Source: Podocnemis expansa (taxonomy: Eukaryota > Chordata > Testudines > Podocnemididae). From it: DNA of 64,000 nucleotides. Made by a program: the position numbers and the translations under genes. The stretch lies in assembly GCA_007922195.1 (NCBI GenBank), contig ML682013.1, forward strand, positions 20,606,849-20,670,848. The letters are read 5' to 3'. Position 1 is the first letter of the stretch, and every line of letters begins with the position of its first letter. Positions 1-12,401 of this stretch are shown piece by piece. The notes beneath the pieces are model-generated. The model was not told where the DNA came from. It saw nothing but the letters and a program-made list of their open reading frames with translations, and ran no database searches.

Positions 1-1
1 G

Positions 2-184
2 TGGAAAGTGAAGGCCAAAGTGGTCCCGGTGGTGGTAGGAGCACTCGGGGCTGTGACTCCTAAGCTGGGGGAGTGGCTCCAACAGATCCCAGGAACAACA
101 TCAGAGCTCTCTGTCCAGAAGAGTGCAGTGCTAGGAACAGCTAAGATACTGCGCAGAACCCTCAAACTCCCAGGCCTCTGGTAG
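2..184 (+). pseudogene. C-terminal tail of a non-LTR retrotransposon ORF (partial)
   Basis: An open frame enters from the left edge and runs 60 codons to a TAG at 182-184. It encodes a tail with the stretches KVVPVVVGALGAVTPKL and KSAVLGTAKILRRTL. This 'VVGALG...LLGTA.ILR' pattern recurs at the C-terminus of reverse-transcriptase proteins of non-LTR retrotransposons in fish, corals and reptiles; I know the pattern but cannot assign the clade. A poly-T tract at 238-249 lies about 55 bases past the stop, and the sequence between may be the element's 3' UTR. The 5' part lies outside the window. It sits in a BMT2 intron and is most likely a dead 5'-truncated copy. Confidence 0.42.
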
Positions 185-3100
185 AGGACCCGAGGTTGAG
201 GATGACACATACCACCCATAGGGGGTGAGAGAGGAATTTTTTTTTTTTGTATTGAAAGGACACTAATGCTTTTCTGATTTGCCATGTGTATTCAATGGGA
301 AAACACTACGTTAATGCAGTGTTATGATTGCGTGGTGTCTGTTGTCTTCCTGCAGAACAGTGAATTGAGGAAAACTCAAACTTTTGAAACTTAAAGCTCA
401 AGCAGCCTTAACTCTGCCCTCTTTCAGTAATACTCAGTCTACCCTGCTAATGCACCTTTATTCTGCCACCTCCACTGTTGCTGAAATATACCCTCTATTT
501 ACCTCCTCTATAACCCAATCACTTTCACCCATAGGATTCCATTGTTTTAACCTTGGGGAGAAAGGGGTTAACGCCCTGGTCAGTGAGTCCCAGGAGAGCC
601 AATAGAAACAGAGTACAGGTTTTTCAATTGGAGCAGCAGCCCTGCCTGTTTCCTTTTTGATGGCAGCAGAGCTCCTGGAAGGATCAGGGAGAGAGACCTG
701 GAGGATCCAGCGATGTTCATGCTCAAGATAGGCTGAAGTCTGTAACTGACAATACATGAGTAGGCCATGGAGTGTCTAGCTAGATGCGGTCAGGTTATTT
801 CTTTGTTTTTGTTTTTGGATTCCCCTGTGCTGAGTGTACATACCCCTTCCCACTATCCTGTAACTACCTAAGTTAAATCCCAGGAAAGCAACTCTGTTTC
901 TTATCTGTTCTTCTTAATTAAATAATTCAACCTTTTAAAATAAGCCCTGGTTCTCTGTCCTAAAAGGCAAGGGGTTTTGTGTGTATGTGCCTCAGATTGC
1001 ACAGCCAACTACTAAAGGGGATTCTTTCCCATATTCAGCTGATGTGTCAGCTGGGGTTCAATTGCTCTTCTGAGGGAGGAAGAACAGCAGTTGTAGGTAC
1101 CTCATAGGAAGGAATTTCCAAGTGTGCCTTCCTAGGTTTTCAAGAGGTTTTTGCATTTGGATGGTGACAATACCATTCCAAGGCCAGGAAGCTGGTAGCC
1201 TTGGAAAGTTTTTAGACAAGGTTTTAGGACCAGTGGGTTTTTAGGCTTGTTGTAGGTCTCCACCTTCTGCACTGAAAGCACCAGAGTGGGGAAACAGCCT
1301 TGACATACCTAACATTATTAAAGACAAAAAGGGGAAAGAAAAAAAAAAAACGACCATGTAATATGCTTTTTTTCTTAGAAAGGGACTTGTGATTAACTTA
1401 TCCTTAGTTATAACTGAAAGGTGAGGTCTGATTTTTAGACCATCATTAGAACCTCTCAGTTGAACAGTACAAGGCAGCAGAAGGAACCTTTAGTTTAGTT
1501 TGGGTTTTTTGGGGGAGGTGAGGGTAACCTGTAACTGGGGAACTTTTTAGTCATATTCCCAAACATGGATCACTAATGCTACCCTGTGCCCTTATGAGTT
1601 GCACCAAATTTTGAACAAATCCAGTTGACTGACTAGATTTTAGAACATTTAAAGAATTGAACCATAAAACACATCAAATGACAGGAACGGAAATCCTCTA
1701 GCTGTTTCCTGACCTGGCATTTGTGCATATAAAAAGTGTACATCTTTGTAAATACTATTCCTAATTTAAGTTCCCCCAAAATGTAGTGGGTGCCATGCAC
1801 TTCCTTGGGTAAAACTCAACGGATTGAGACCACTTTGACTCATATCAGCAGTTTGATTTCAGGTTATGGGGGGTGGGGAGGGGAAGCCAACCTAGAAAGT
1901 TTCTGAAATACAGCTGTTTGGAGTGGCTTATCTCTGCAACCCATAACTGAAATTACTCCAGATTTGGGTCACCTGCATTCTTCTGAAGCACACCAAATTT
2001 CAAAGGAATCCAGCCAGGCAAGTCTATTTGAGAGCACTTAAAACAGTTGACCTTTGGACAGAAGTCTTGACACAACCTTAACTGTAGTGGCATAGCCATG
2101 CTATTGTGATTTTAAAAAAAAAATGCATTTTATGTATTATTCTTTTGTGAACTGTTACAGAAACTTGAAAGGGGAAAGTAGGCTAAAATGGCCCTCTTTA
2201 AATGAAATGCAGAATCATTTCAGTGTTTTAGAAGAGGAATTGGGGAGTTACGTTGTCCACAACAAGTGACAGATTAAGGCAGTGGTTCTTCTGTGAGCGC
2301 TACCTGGGCCGAGCAGTATGTCTTCATAGAGGTTATTGCAGGACTAGGGTCCCCAGTGTCCTTCCACACATGAGATAATGATCAGAACAAGGAACTTTGT
2401 TTCCTCTTTCAGCTCCATAGGAGACATTGTCACTGCTGGGGAAAAATGTACAGGACTTGTGCTCAGTATTGGAGATAACATTGATGTACCTTATTGGATT
2501 GTTCAGAGCAGAGTATTTACTTGAAAAATGTGTGGTTTGCAGTGTAAGTTGAGTTATTACTATTATGAGACATTACTGCAGTGGTCTTACCTAAATTGTG
2601 TCAGAGAAGGGAGTACCACTGTCAGGACCTAATAATGGGATTTATTGCTACATGTGCCTCTGTCTGTAAATCAGCAGCTCTGATCTGGTACAATGCAACA
2701 GTACCTAACTGTTCTTGTGTTAATTTGACTTTTTGGCTACCTGCCCGTTTTCTAGGGGAGATAAATGTCCAAATCACAAATAACTGTCACAATTTGCAGT
2801 CACTGTGGGTTCTGCTAAGAAAACAAGATTTTTAATGATCATAGAGATTGAATTGCACGTCACCCTCAATGGTGGTCTTTTTAGGGGAGAGTTGAGGCCT
2901 ATTTTCAACAATATATGCCATATCTGCACATGCTGTTGCTGATTTGAATCTATTTTCAGACATGTTAATGACTTTGCTCTTTATCAATTGACTGAAATAC
3001 AATCATGAATTTTTAAATGGCTTTATAAACATTCTCCCTGCTATCTATTTCTGTGTATTCGGCTATAAATTGTTAATCTTCTAGTATAAAATGTGCATTA

Positions 3101-4360
3101 TATTTGAAGATGGGAAAATGGCTAACAGTCCAACCGCACTGAAGTACTTATGGACAGAAGAGGAGTGGTTTTTTGTTGTTGTTGTTTGTTTTTGTTTTTT
3201 TGTTTTTTTGGGTTTTTTTTAGATGGCTAGATCACGAGACTGCTTGAGATAAGGACACTGTTTTGAATTATCAATCATAAATCTTTCAAATTTTAAAATC
3301 TTCCTCATTCCCCACCTAGCTTAAGCACCACAAAAGTATGAACATGTGCGCATGTAGAAATGCAGTGATTTTTTTTGTAAACAAGTAAAGCAGCTAGGAG
3401 TGTTAACAGATGGAGATTATAAACTGAAACCTGTAGGATAAATTCTTATCACCAGAACATGAAAACAGATTGTTTATACTGAGAGCTTAGAACAGTTCCT
3501 GAATCTACCCCTTACTAAAATAGGGGGAAATAAGAGTATTATAGTGGTATTTGTAAAGTACTTCTGGTTAAAGATGTTAGTTATATGTGCAAAAGTATTC
3601 ATAGTTTGTCTATAGGAAGCAACTGTTTAAAAAAGTGGTATAGAGAAGTTTAGTACCCGTGTGGTGATAAGTAAATTCAACATAGAAAGAAATGGCATCA
3701 CAGAACAGAAGTAATTATAACTTAGGAATGCATGTTTGGTGGAATATAGGTATGTAGCGAGTGTGACAAAATGGTCTTGCTCATCTGTGAGGTTGGAGCA
3801 AGGAACTGTAATGAATGGGCAATAGATGAAACTTCCTCTGTATAAGGACATTGGCAATTTTTACAATATGGTGGTTTCATGAATGAATTTTTTCAAAAAG
3901 CAGAGGTTAAAAAAAATACAACCTGTACAGGAAAGAGACAAAAGACATGGAGGGAAAATTACTTGCGAGCCAAAGGTCTAAAGGAAATAAGGCATTTTAA
4001 AGAAAGGAAACAAAGCATTTTATACTACAGAGAAAGTAGATCTGTTCTTAATAAATGAGGAAGTGGATAAAATTAATTACTCTAAAATAGCTGAGACACT
4101 AAAGTCCCAATCTGTGTTCATTTAGGGGGAAAAAAGCTCACAGGAAGTAACTGATAAGGCGGGGGGTGGAGTGATCTGCTGCTGCGTAAGTGTTCCTGTG
4201 GGTACTCCACTTCAGGTATGCATGAGCCTTTGACTGGAGATGTTAGGCAGCAGTGCAGGTTTGGCCTGTTTGTTCACTTTGCCGCACTTAGTGGTTTGCA
4301 CCATGGCTACATAGAGCCATGCCAGCAAACCACCCCCTCAGTTTTGTTTAACCAGCTGAG
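185..4360 (+). other. BMT2 intron sequence without recognisable genes
   Basis: AT-rich intronic DNA upstream of the first visible BMT2 exon. I see only short unsupported ORFs, homopolymer runs (poly-A near 1340, poly-A near 2114) and a T/G-rich simple tract near 3170. I searched by eye for the upstream BMT2 exons (the zinc-binding Cys region and the segment before the SAM motif) and found none, so they probably lie left of the window. Confidence 0.6.
3166..3222 (+). repeat. T/G-rich simple sequence
   Basis: A low-complexity tract of TTG triplets followed by T-runs separated by single G. It is probably the residue of a degenerate poly-T or microsatellite. Confidence 0.7.
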
Positions 4361-4364
4361 ATGG

Positions 4365-4632
4365 AGGCTTGGTCTACATTGCTGCCTAAATTCAGCAGCT
4401 ATTGATGGGAAATACACAAGCTAGCCTGTCTCTCCTCAGCTTCCCAAGTTCTACATAGGGTGGTGTCTCGACTACACCGCACTGACAGGAGATGGCCTCC
4501 TGTTGACGTAGCATTAATCTTTTTATGGGAGTGGATTAACAGTATTGACAGCCATGTCGATTCAGTGGGTCTCTGCTGCTGCTTGGTCAATCCAGGGGTG
4601 CCCACAGTGCTGCCTTCAATATAGATGTACCC
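4365..4632. mobile_element. Possible MITE of the 'GGTCTACA' type
   Basis: The segment begins with TTGGTCTACAT and ends with ATAGATGTACCC, with internal 'tagcattaat' and 'gtcgat' blocks like those of the repeat at 49.4 kb. The ends are imperfect inverted copies and no target-site duplication is clear, so this is tentative. Confidence 0.35.
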
Positions 4633-4869
4633 AGAGCCTCACCAATGTCCAAGGTGAGCTTACCTGAAGTGCACATCTTTCATAGTTTTACTTAGCTTAG
4701 TTATAGGAATAGTTAGTAATAATTAAAGCACTTTTTGGGTTTTTTTGCTATTGTAAGAACCATTTGGGTTTTCTTCTGTTCTTTTCTCTGTGGTGAACTT
4801 TAGATTGCTAGGAGGGGATTCCTGGCTTTTCAGAGCTTAAACTTTGTCATTTTATACCGGGGGGCTCTC

Positions 4870-5228
4870 TCCAGGTAGAGCTTGTGAATCACCTAGTGGA
4901 ACAGACCTGAGCAAGTACGTGAAGAAGGCAGTTAACTTACCTTATAAGTGTGGTGTTCTGTTGAGAAGTATTGCTCATGTCCATTCCATTACCCACCCTC
5001 CTTTCCCCCCTACTGGAGTTGGCAGCCAAAAGGAACTGAGGGAGTATAGGGCTGACAGCGCTTTACATACCAAGGGGGCTCCAGGAGGGCATCAAAACAG
5101 CCCTGACGAGTGCTACTAAAGAGGAAAAGTTTTGGTAACCATGCATGGCCACATGCGCACACCTACAATGGAATGGACATGAGGAACGCATCTCAAAAAA
5201 CAGTAGTTACAAGGTAAGTAACTTTTTT
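4870..5228 (+). mobile_element. DIRS-like retrotransposon, right-end fragment
   Basis: This segment matches, in order, the right end of the larger element at 12.4-12.7 kb: an 'aatcacct' block, a 'gagcaag' block, a 'gttaacttacctt' block, then 'tgctcatgtccattc' and a GC-richer stretch, closing with the inverse of the start ('gaatggacatgag') and 'agttacaaggtaagt'. It therefore holds an internal complementary region plus a right inverted terminal repeat, with no coding part. It is a second, separate copy truncated on its left side, about 1 kb from the larger element. Confidence 0.7.
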
Positions 5229-6246
5229 GTTTGGGGTTTTTTAAAAAATCATCATCCAATAACTTTAGAATGATCAAATGGAATTTTATTAAGCCTTTTG
5301 AACAAATTAATTCACATCTGAGTTCAGAATTGGACAAAAAATTGTTCAGAGTAATTTTTGTCTCTTTATTTACAGGCATTTGCACCATTACTTTAGTATC
5401 TAGGTTTAGAATAGAAGCTGCTTCTTGTCTATGTGTAGATTTGAAACCGAGATTCAATAATTAGGAAAATTCCAGATGGAGCTACTTTTTCTAATCTTAC
5501 TCTTACAGAAATTTAAATTGTGTAAACTATCAGTTTATACTTTATGCTTGTTATGTAATAAAGTTGAACCTACTTCCGTACTTTCCAAAGTACAGTGAAG
5601 ATAACATAATTTAACCAGTCCCTTGTAAACTCAGCAGTGGACCATGAAGTGTACCATTAGAAGAATGAATGCTTGTCTAACAGTACATTTGCAATTGTTA
5701 CACTGCACTCTTTTGTTAGACTGCACCTCTGATATCCTGTCTGTCTGCATCTCCACATATTTATTTCACCACTGTGTAATCTATTTGCCTAATGGGGTTT
5801 TGTTTTTTCAGCATTTCATCCTCATGTAACAAAATACCTCCCATAATGTATGTATGCAGTAAAACACCTACCCCTGGTTTTTAACTTGATTAATATAGCA
5901 TCTGCATGGATTTATACAAGCAGAAAAATTTGATAAATATTTAACTAGCTACTATTTGTAAGATAGTGTTAAAATTGGCACCACTGGTGCAAATTTTTAC
6001 ATATGGCAAAAAGTTAATTTTTAAATTAAAACCAGTAAAGTACAGAAAGGTAAAGATGCTGTATCAGCTTATGAGATGCAAATGAATAAGATGAGGGATG
6101 CACATAAAAAATAAATTGGTTATACTTCAGCCAGCTATCCTTCAAAAAAAGATTCATGGTAATGTTTAGTTTAGTTTGAGTGCATTTTAATAGCTTTTTT
6201 GTTCAGTTATCTTTTTATTGTAGTCTGAGAAACCATAATAATTAAA

Positions 6247-6500
6247 TTCTTCTTTGAGTGCTTGCTCATGCTGATTCCATTGTAGGTGCATGTGCCCCCT
6301 CCCCAAGCACAGTTACCAAAATTTTTTTCCTGTAGCAGTACCTGTGGGGCAGCTATAGTGCCTGCCTGGAGCCCCACACACATGCTGTGGTACATATGGT
6401 GGTACCAGCCCTCAGCCCCCTCCATTTATGCCTTTCTACCACTGATGTTACTGAAACTGCTAGTTGCTTGCCCAATCCACAAGCACCTCTTGGCATTTAG
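6247..6500 (+). repeat. DIRS left inverted terminal repeat
   Basis: It starts with TTCTTCTTTGAGTGCTTGC and continues 'tcatgctgattccattgtaggtg'-like, then a 'cagtacctg' block. Reverse-complementing 12475-12712 gives the same order of blocks, including 'ttcttct', 'gctcgtgtccattc', 'taggtg' and 'caggtactgg'. The two arms have diverged markedly. Confidence 0.7.
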
Positions 6501-6519
6501 TGTTAAGCTTTAAGTAGTT

Positions 6520-6735
6520 CAGTAAAGTAAAACAAACAAGGAGCCTTGTGGCACCTTTAAAGATTAATCAGTTGAGTTTTTTCATGAGCTTGCATGGGTG
6601 AAGTTTTGGAGAAAACTTAAGAGTATTGGAGGGAAAGATAAATCTTGTGATTACATTTCATTGCATCAGCTCAAATTACTTCATCAAATCAAACTGAGTA
6701 CAAATAATTACTGTATTATAGATAACACAGTTGTA
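6520..6735 (+). mobile_element. Non-autonomous repeat nested in the DIRS element
   Basis: Between the left ITR and the gag-like start is a segment reading 'aaggagccttgtggcacc' and then 'catgagcttgcatggg'. This is the fold-back repeat family seen again near 23.8, 26.9, 44.3 and 63.6 kb. It interrupts the DIRS 5' leader and so postdates that insertion. The right border is uncertain. Confidence 0.55.
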
Positions 6736-6783
6736 AATAGTTAAGGCTTAGTTCCCTTTGGACCTCTGCCTTGGCACTGGGGT

Positions 6784-9330
6784 ATGCCCCAATCTGTAGG
6801 CCTCAAGCCCTGTCAGCAGACCTTCCTATTTAGTAACCCCCATGACACTTGCCTGAAGTGTCCAGAGAACAAGTGCTGTATTTGTAAGGTGTTCAGGCCA
6901 AGGACACAGAAGCAATGGGAAATTCATCTGAAGGCCCTGCTGATAGAGGCTGCTCTAAAACCAGCCTTGGAACCATCTTGCTCTCTCTCGGTACTGAGCA
7001 CTATGCTGGTGCAGAGCTCTCTTCTGGCACCAGATCTTCCACGGCACTGATTTACCTCACCATCGGAGAAAAAGCAGAAGAAATCGTGCTTGAAGAGGAG
7101 TCACTCCCCTCCCATCCAAGAAGGCCTAAGGAAGAGGGATCAAGTCCAGGGCCTTCAGGCTGAGCAGACTCTAGAGGAGCAGAGCTTGCAGCCTCGAGCC
7201 CTAAGCTCTTCGAGGAAGCCTTCTTCCACTCTGGGGAATGTAAGAGGCCTTCCACAGATCATTGTGCCATTAACAGTAGAGGCATGTTTGCATCTGACTT
7301 CTGTGCCCTGGATGAAGAAGGAAAAAGGGAAAGCACTGGCTTTGAAAGGGAACCGCCAATGGGGCTCCCTCAATGGCTGCACAACTCCCTGGAGCACTGG
7401 TGTGCCTCCCAAAGAGCCAGATCATCGAGGAGATGGTTTCCTACATCCAGGCACTAATCTCCATGAGCGAGCTGCCCCGTCACTAGGCAGATTGCTGGAG
7501 AGGGAATCACTGTTGTTGGAGCATTCAGTGGTGTTGATGTGATCACAATCAAGATCCAGCAGGCAATTATCATTGGGCAATCAGGACCAGCCATGTTCCC
7601 TGGCACACTTGAGTTTGTTTGTGCGTTCACAGTGCAGAACCTGGTTGCCAGTATCTGGATGACTGGTGCCATCTATGATCTTTGGCATTGAGGCACTCAG
7701 CTGCAGCATGGTGACATTCTCACTCTTCCTCTTGCCATAGGGTTTCTCCTGCTCACCACGAAGATGGGGAATGTTATCACTGGTTGCCAGTATCTTGCTC
7801 CCCATCACTGAGGCAGCAGTCATTAAAGCACCAGAGAGGTCTTGGATGACCAGCTACCATTCCTGCTCTCCTCAGCACTGTTCAGAGGGATGGGGTCAGG
7901 CTCAGGCTATAGTTGGTTGCCAGGGAACAAGTCTGATTCCGCAAGGGAGGGTCAACCCTCATCAGCACTCCACTCTAACCAGCGCTGGGGGGTCAGAAAT
8001 AAGGACCCTGCCTGGCTGCCCCAGGATGGCATCAAGGATAGAGGCCAACTCAGTGGCCTTTTGGAATTCCTGTGGCCACAGGCCCATATTCCTTCTTGTC
8101 TTAGGGAAGCAGTCTGCAGCCCTGTACTCCCAGATGAGACTTGGAGCTCAGTCTCTGATGTGGAGTTTGACCCACTGAAAGGAACATCTGCAGTCCCCCA
8201 GCTACTGGGAGGATGCTGCCACCACCACAGGGCCACCAGCCTATCAACTCATAAATGTATTGATGTATTCATATACAGTACAGAGTACACCATTAAGGAC
8301 TGGAGTTCTCTACTTAATTAAAAGTAAATGTTTGTTTAGTGCAAAGCAAATTTAAATTTTAAAACTGAAAAATAATTTTAAAGTTAAGACTTTTTAAAGT
8401 TTTAAATTTAAAATCTTAATTCAATTTTTTAAAAAACTAAGCTGTTAAAATGGTTCATTTGGTGGGAGGGCTGGGTGCAAGGACTGGGCAGGAGATAGAA
8501 GGCTGGGTGAACTGGGAACAGGCACTCCCAGACAGGAGGCTGGCACCCTGTAGAGCCCTGATGTCAATGTACCAGTTAATGATTTTAAGACTTACCAAGA
8601 GCTGTTGAAAAGAGTGGCCTCAAATTTGGGCATGGAGGCTCAAGAACTAAGACACCAGTCTTTTTGATGATCTAGCCTTGGCAGCTTCTATCTAGGATTG
8701 TGCTTCTGGTCCATCAGGGAGTACTTAAAATAGTACAGTCCTTATGGCAGACCGCATGTACCATACCTCCAATTGCTAAATCAGTGGAAAAGAGGTATTA
8801 CGCACCAGCAAAGGACTTTGAATACCTCTAACTATCCCACCCTGGGGACGCTAGTGATAGATGCAGCAAATCAAAGAGAAAAGCAAGGTAACCTGGCTCC
8901 GCTTCAAAAAAACAAGAATCAGAAGAAATGTGGATTTTTTGGGATAGAAAATTAATTCTACAGCAAGTTTACATTTTTGTATTGCTAACCGTTGGGCATT
9001 ACTGGGAAGGTACAACTATAACCTGTGGTCCTCCCTCCACCATTTTAAAGATCAATTACCAAAGGCACAGTTAGCAGATTTTTCGACCATCTTAGAGGAG
9101 GGATTGGCAGCGGCTAGGGTGGCCCTCCAAACTGCCTATGACTTGGCAGATACACTGGGAAGGTCAATAGCTTCAGCAGTTCTGATGCACCGCTGCTCCT
9201 GGTAGCAAGCCTCTGGCCTGTCTCAGGAGGTCCAACAGGTTGTACAGGATCTTCGGTTCAAAGGACAGTCACTTTTCCCTGGAAAAACTGATAGGCTAAA
9301 AGATTCCAGAGCTACGTTAAGATCACTAGG
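6784..9330 (+). pseudogene. DIRS gag-like region (broken)
   Basis: The first readable frame (6784-7050) has a Cys-rich start (HDTCLKCPENKCCICK) followed by a basic stretch, matching the N-terminal Cys cluster of DIRS gag-like proteins. Frameshifts follow. The C-terminal part is recognisable again from about 8560 to 9330, through the conserved 'YPTLGTLVIDAANQREKQG' type segment near 8840 and the 'SGLSQEVQQ' type segment near 9215. An AT-rich stretch at about 8310-8450 does not look like gag and may be an insertion or patch of unrelated DNA. No intact product is possible. Confidence 0.65.
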
Positions 9331-9333
9331 TCT

Positions 9334-11240
9334 TTGCATCCCAATCCACAGCTGCTGCCAGTTCAGGCTGCCTCCTCCATCGCAACAACTTCAATTCAGA
9401 CCTCAAACTCAGATTTTCTGCCTACAGACAATGTGACAGGTCCAGAACATCAAATAGACAGACCAGCCTCAAATAGAAGTTTCTTTGGAACACCAAATAT
9501 GTTCAAGGAGGCCAAACAGGCATGGTTGAGGATTGCAAACCAACCACTACCCTGGATCTTGTCCCCCTCCCCCCACCCCCACCTTCAACCAACTAGCTTA
9601 TTTTTTTTCCAGGAGTGGTCTCATAACCACAGACCGTTGGGTACTGCTCAAGGTTACTCTATCCAATTTTATTCACTACCCTCACCCTCATCCCCTACCC
9701 CGTCCCTCTTCAGGGACTCCTTTCATGAGGAAACCCTTTTTGAGGAAGTTGAATCTCTTCTATCCTTAGGAGCGGTGGTCCCAGTCTCACCTCAGGAGAG
9801 AGGAAGGGGGTTTTAGTCTCATTACTTCTTGGTTCTGAAGCCCAATGGTGATCTCAGACCAATTCTGGACCTTCGCACCCTCAAGAAAAGATTCAGGATA
9901 GTATCACTGGCCTCAATAACCCTGGAGATTGGTTTGCTGCCCTCAACTTAAAGGAAGCTTATCTTCATGTTTCAATCCTGCCATCCCACAGATGTTTCCT
10001 GAGGTTCATAATGGCAAACAACTGCTATCAATTCACAGCCCTCACCTTTGCCTTGTCTTCAGCCCCGAGGGTCTTTACAAAACATATAGCCTCAGTAGCA
10101 GCCTATCTACGTCGCAAGGGCATCCACATTTTTCCATATTTGGATGACTGGCTAATCAGGGGAAAATCTCAAGATCAAGTCACTGCCAGTGTCACTCTAG
10201 TTCTAGATGTATGCAAGAGACTTGGGTTGCTGATAAATTTTCAAAAATCCCGCACAACACATAGACTTTATAGGGGCAATGCTAGATTCCCAAGAAAGCA
10301 GAGCCTTCTTCCCATTTCGCCTCTCTAATGGACATAATACATGAGCTTTGGCAAAACCAGACAACGGCAGTCAGGCAATACTTAAGGCTACTAAGATGTA
10401 TGGCACCATGTACCTACATGGTGAGACTAGCTCACCTGAAAGTGAAACCTTTACAGATTTAGCTGGCATCCATTTATTTCCCAACCACTCACCCTCTAGA
10501 CAAGGTAATAATGGTCCCTTGGCACATCCTAGAGCAAATACTCTGGAGAGATGCCAGAGTGGCTCTTCAAGGAGTTCCCCTTCTGGATAAAACACCATTG
10601 GTCACACCCATGTCAGATGCCTCTGACCTAGGTTGGGAGGGCTCACCTAAGCATGGGGGAGAGAACACAGGGAAAATGGACAATGCGGGATAGAGTTACA
10701 CATCAGTGTAAGAACTTCGAGCCGTCCATCTAGCTTGTGAGGTTTTTCTGTACAGCACTGTGGGGAGGGTAGTACATGTACTAACAGACAACACTACAGC
10801 CATGTATTATATAAACAAGCAGAGGGAGCCCACTCTGTTGTACTATGCAAAGAAACAATACATCTTTGAGCCGTGATGACAACCAATCATTTTTACATAA
10901 AAGCCTCTCACCTTTCAGGTGTCCAGAATACTGAATCAGATCTCCTGAGCAGGGTGTTCTTACATCACCACAACTGGTCACTACACCTGGACATAGTGTC
11001 TGAAATCTTCCAGCGTTGGGGTCATCCCCAAGTCAACCTCGTTGCCTCCTCATTGGAATGTGAAGTGCAACTAGTTGTGCCCTCTCCATGGGAGGGAGCC
11101 GAGATTGCTCTCAGGTGCCTTCCTTCTCCATTGGTCAGGAACTCTGTTTTATGCCTTTCCACCTATCCCTTTAATCCACAAAGTGGTCCTAAAAATCAAG
11201 AGATGGAACAAACATCATAATAATCACACCACAATGGTCA
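9334..11240 (+). pseudogene. DIRS reverse transcriptase / RNase H region (broken)
   Basis: RT motifs appear in order in shifting frames: RPILDLRTLKKRF near 9856, an 'ALNLKEAYLHV' block near 9945, a 'FTALTFALSSAPRVFTK' block near 10030-10085 and the catalytic FPYLDDWLI near 10131-10157. RNase H follows, with SDASDLGWE near 10612 and DNTTAMYYINKQ near 10786. The region closes with a 'SGVQNTESDLLSR' block near 10916. Stops and frameshifts separate these blocks. The enzyme would have copied the element RNA, but this copy cannot make it. Confidence 0.8.
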
Positions 11241-11394
11241 TGGCAGTGTTGGTTCCCCACCCTGTTGAACCTGTCAATTGCATCTTCATGGGAACTCCCC
11301 ACTTGCCCAGATCTCCTCTTGCAGGATCAAAGCAGATTCCTGCATCTGGATTTGATGTCTCAGCATCTCATCACTTGGAGACTCCATGGCTAAA

Positions 11395-12360
11395 CTGTGA
11401 AGAGCTTGCATGTGCTCTTCAAGTTTAAAACATCCTGCTGGGTAGTAGAAAACCTTCCACTCGTGCCTCATACTCAGCAAAGTGGCAATGCTTCTCAGTC
11501 TGGGCCTGAGAGCAGCAAATCTCACCACAGGAGTCTCCAATCAGTTCTTGAATACTTCTTACCTTTGAAAGAACAAGGACTCTCAGCAGCCTCAATATGT
11601 CTGTGTATGGCAGCAATCTCGATCTTCCACCAGTCCATAGGGGGAAAGTTGGTGTTTTTCACATCCAGTGTCTTTACGATTTCTAAAAGGAGTTGAGAGG
11701 CTGTATCCCCAGATTTGAGAACCAGGTCCCCCCGGGATCTCAATCTAGTACTCTCAATGCCTCTGGCTAGTTGTCCAGTACTGACTTTATCACTTAAGGT
11801 CTCCTTCTTGGTGGCCATAATATCAGCAAGGAGAGTGTCTGAGATGGGGCTCTGACATGGGAACTGCCATACACAATCTTTTTCAAAGACAAGGTGGTTT
11901 CCAATTTTCACTGTAATTGGGATATCTTCTTGCTGGCGTTTAGACCAAAATCTCATCTCTGATGTACACTGAAGATGGCATGCTCTAGATGTGAGATGGG
12001 CCCTGTCTTATATAGAATGGACCAAATCATTCAGTAGGTCCACTCAGTTTTTTGTTGCAGTGGCTGACCAAATGAAGGGATTACCGGTCTCTTCTCAGTG
12101 TATATCCTCCTGGATTTCAGAATGTGTGAGACTTATGAAAAGGCAGGGGTTGCTTTGCTAGGTCCAGTGACGGCCTGTTCCACAAGAGCCCAGGCCCCTT
12201 CCAGGGCTTACCTGGCTTATCTTCTGATTGTGGACATCTGCAAGGCAACAATGTGGTCGTCCATTCACATGTTCACCTCTCACTGTGCGATTGTCCAGCA
12301 AGCAAGAGATGCTGCTGCTTTTGGGAGGACTGTTCTTCAGTCTGCCAGGTGTTAACCTTG
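11395..12360 (+). pseudogene. DIRS tyrosine recombinase region (broken)
   Basis: Downstream of RNase H is a region with the phage-integrase-like N-terminal core pattern 'GLSAASICLCMAAISIFHQ' near 11578-11635, and a C-terminal block 'ARDAAAFGRTVLQSA' near 12306-12350. The order RT, RNase H, recombinase is the DIRS order, and the element has no DDE integrase. Multiple stops interrupt the frame, and the catalytic Arg/His/Tyr set could not be confirmed by eye. Confidence 0.6.
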
Positions 12361-12401
12361 GATGGTGAGTGGAGTTATGTTTGCAAATCACCTATAGTAA
12401 G

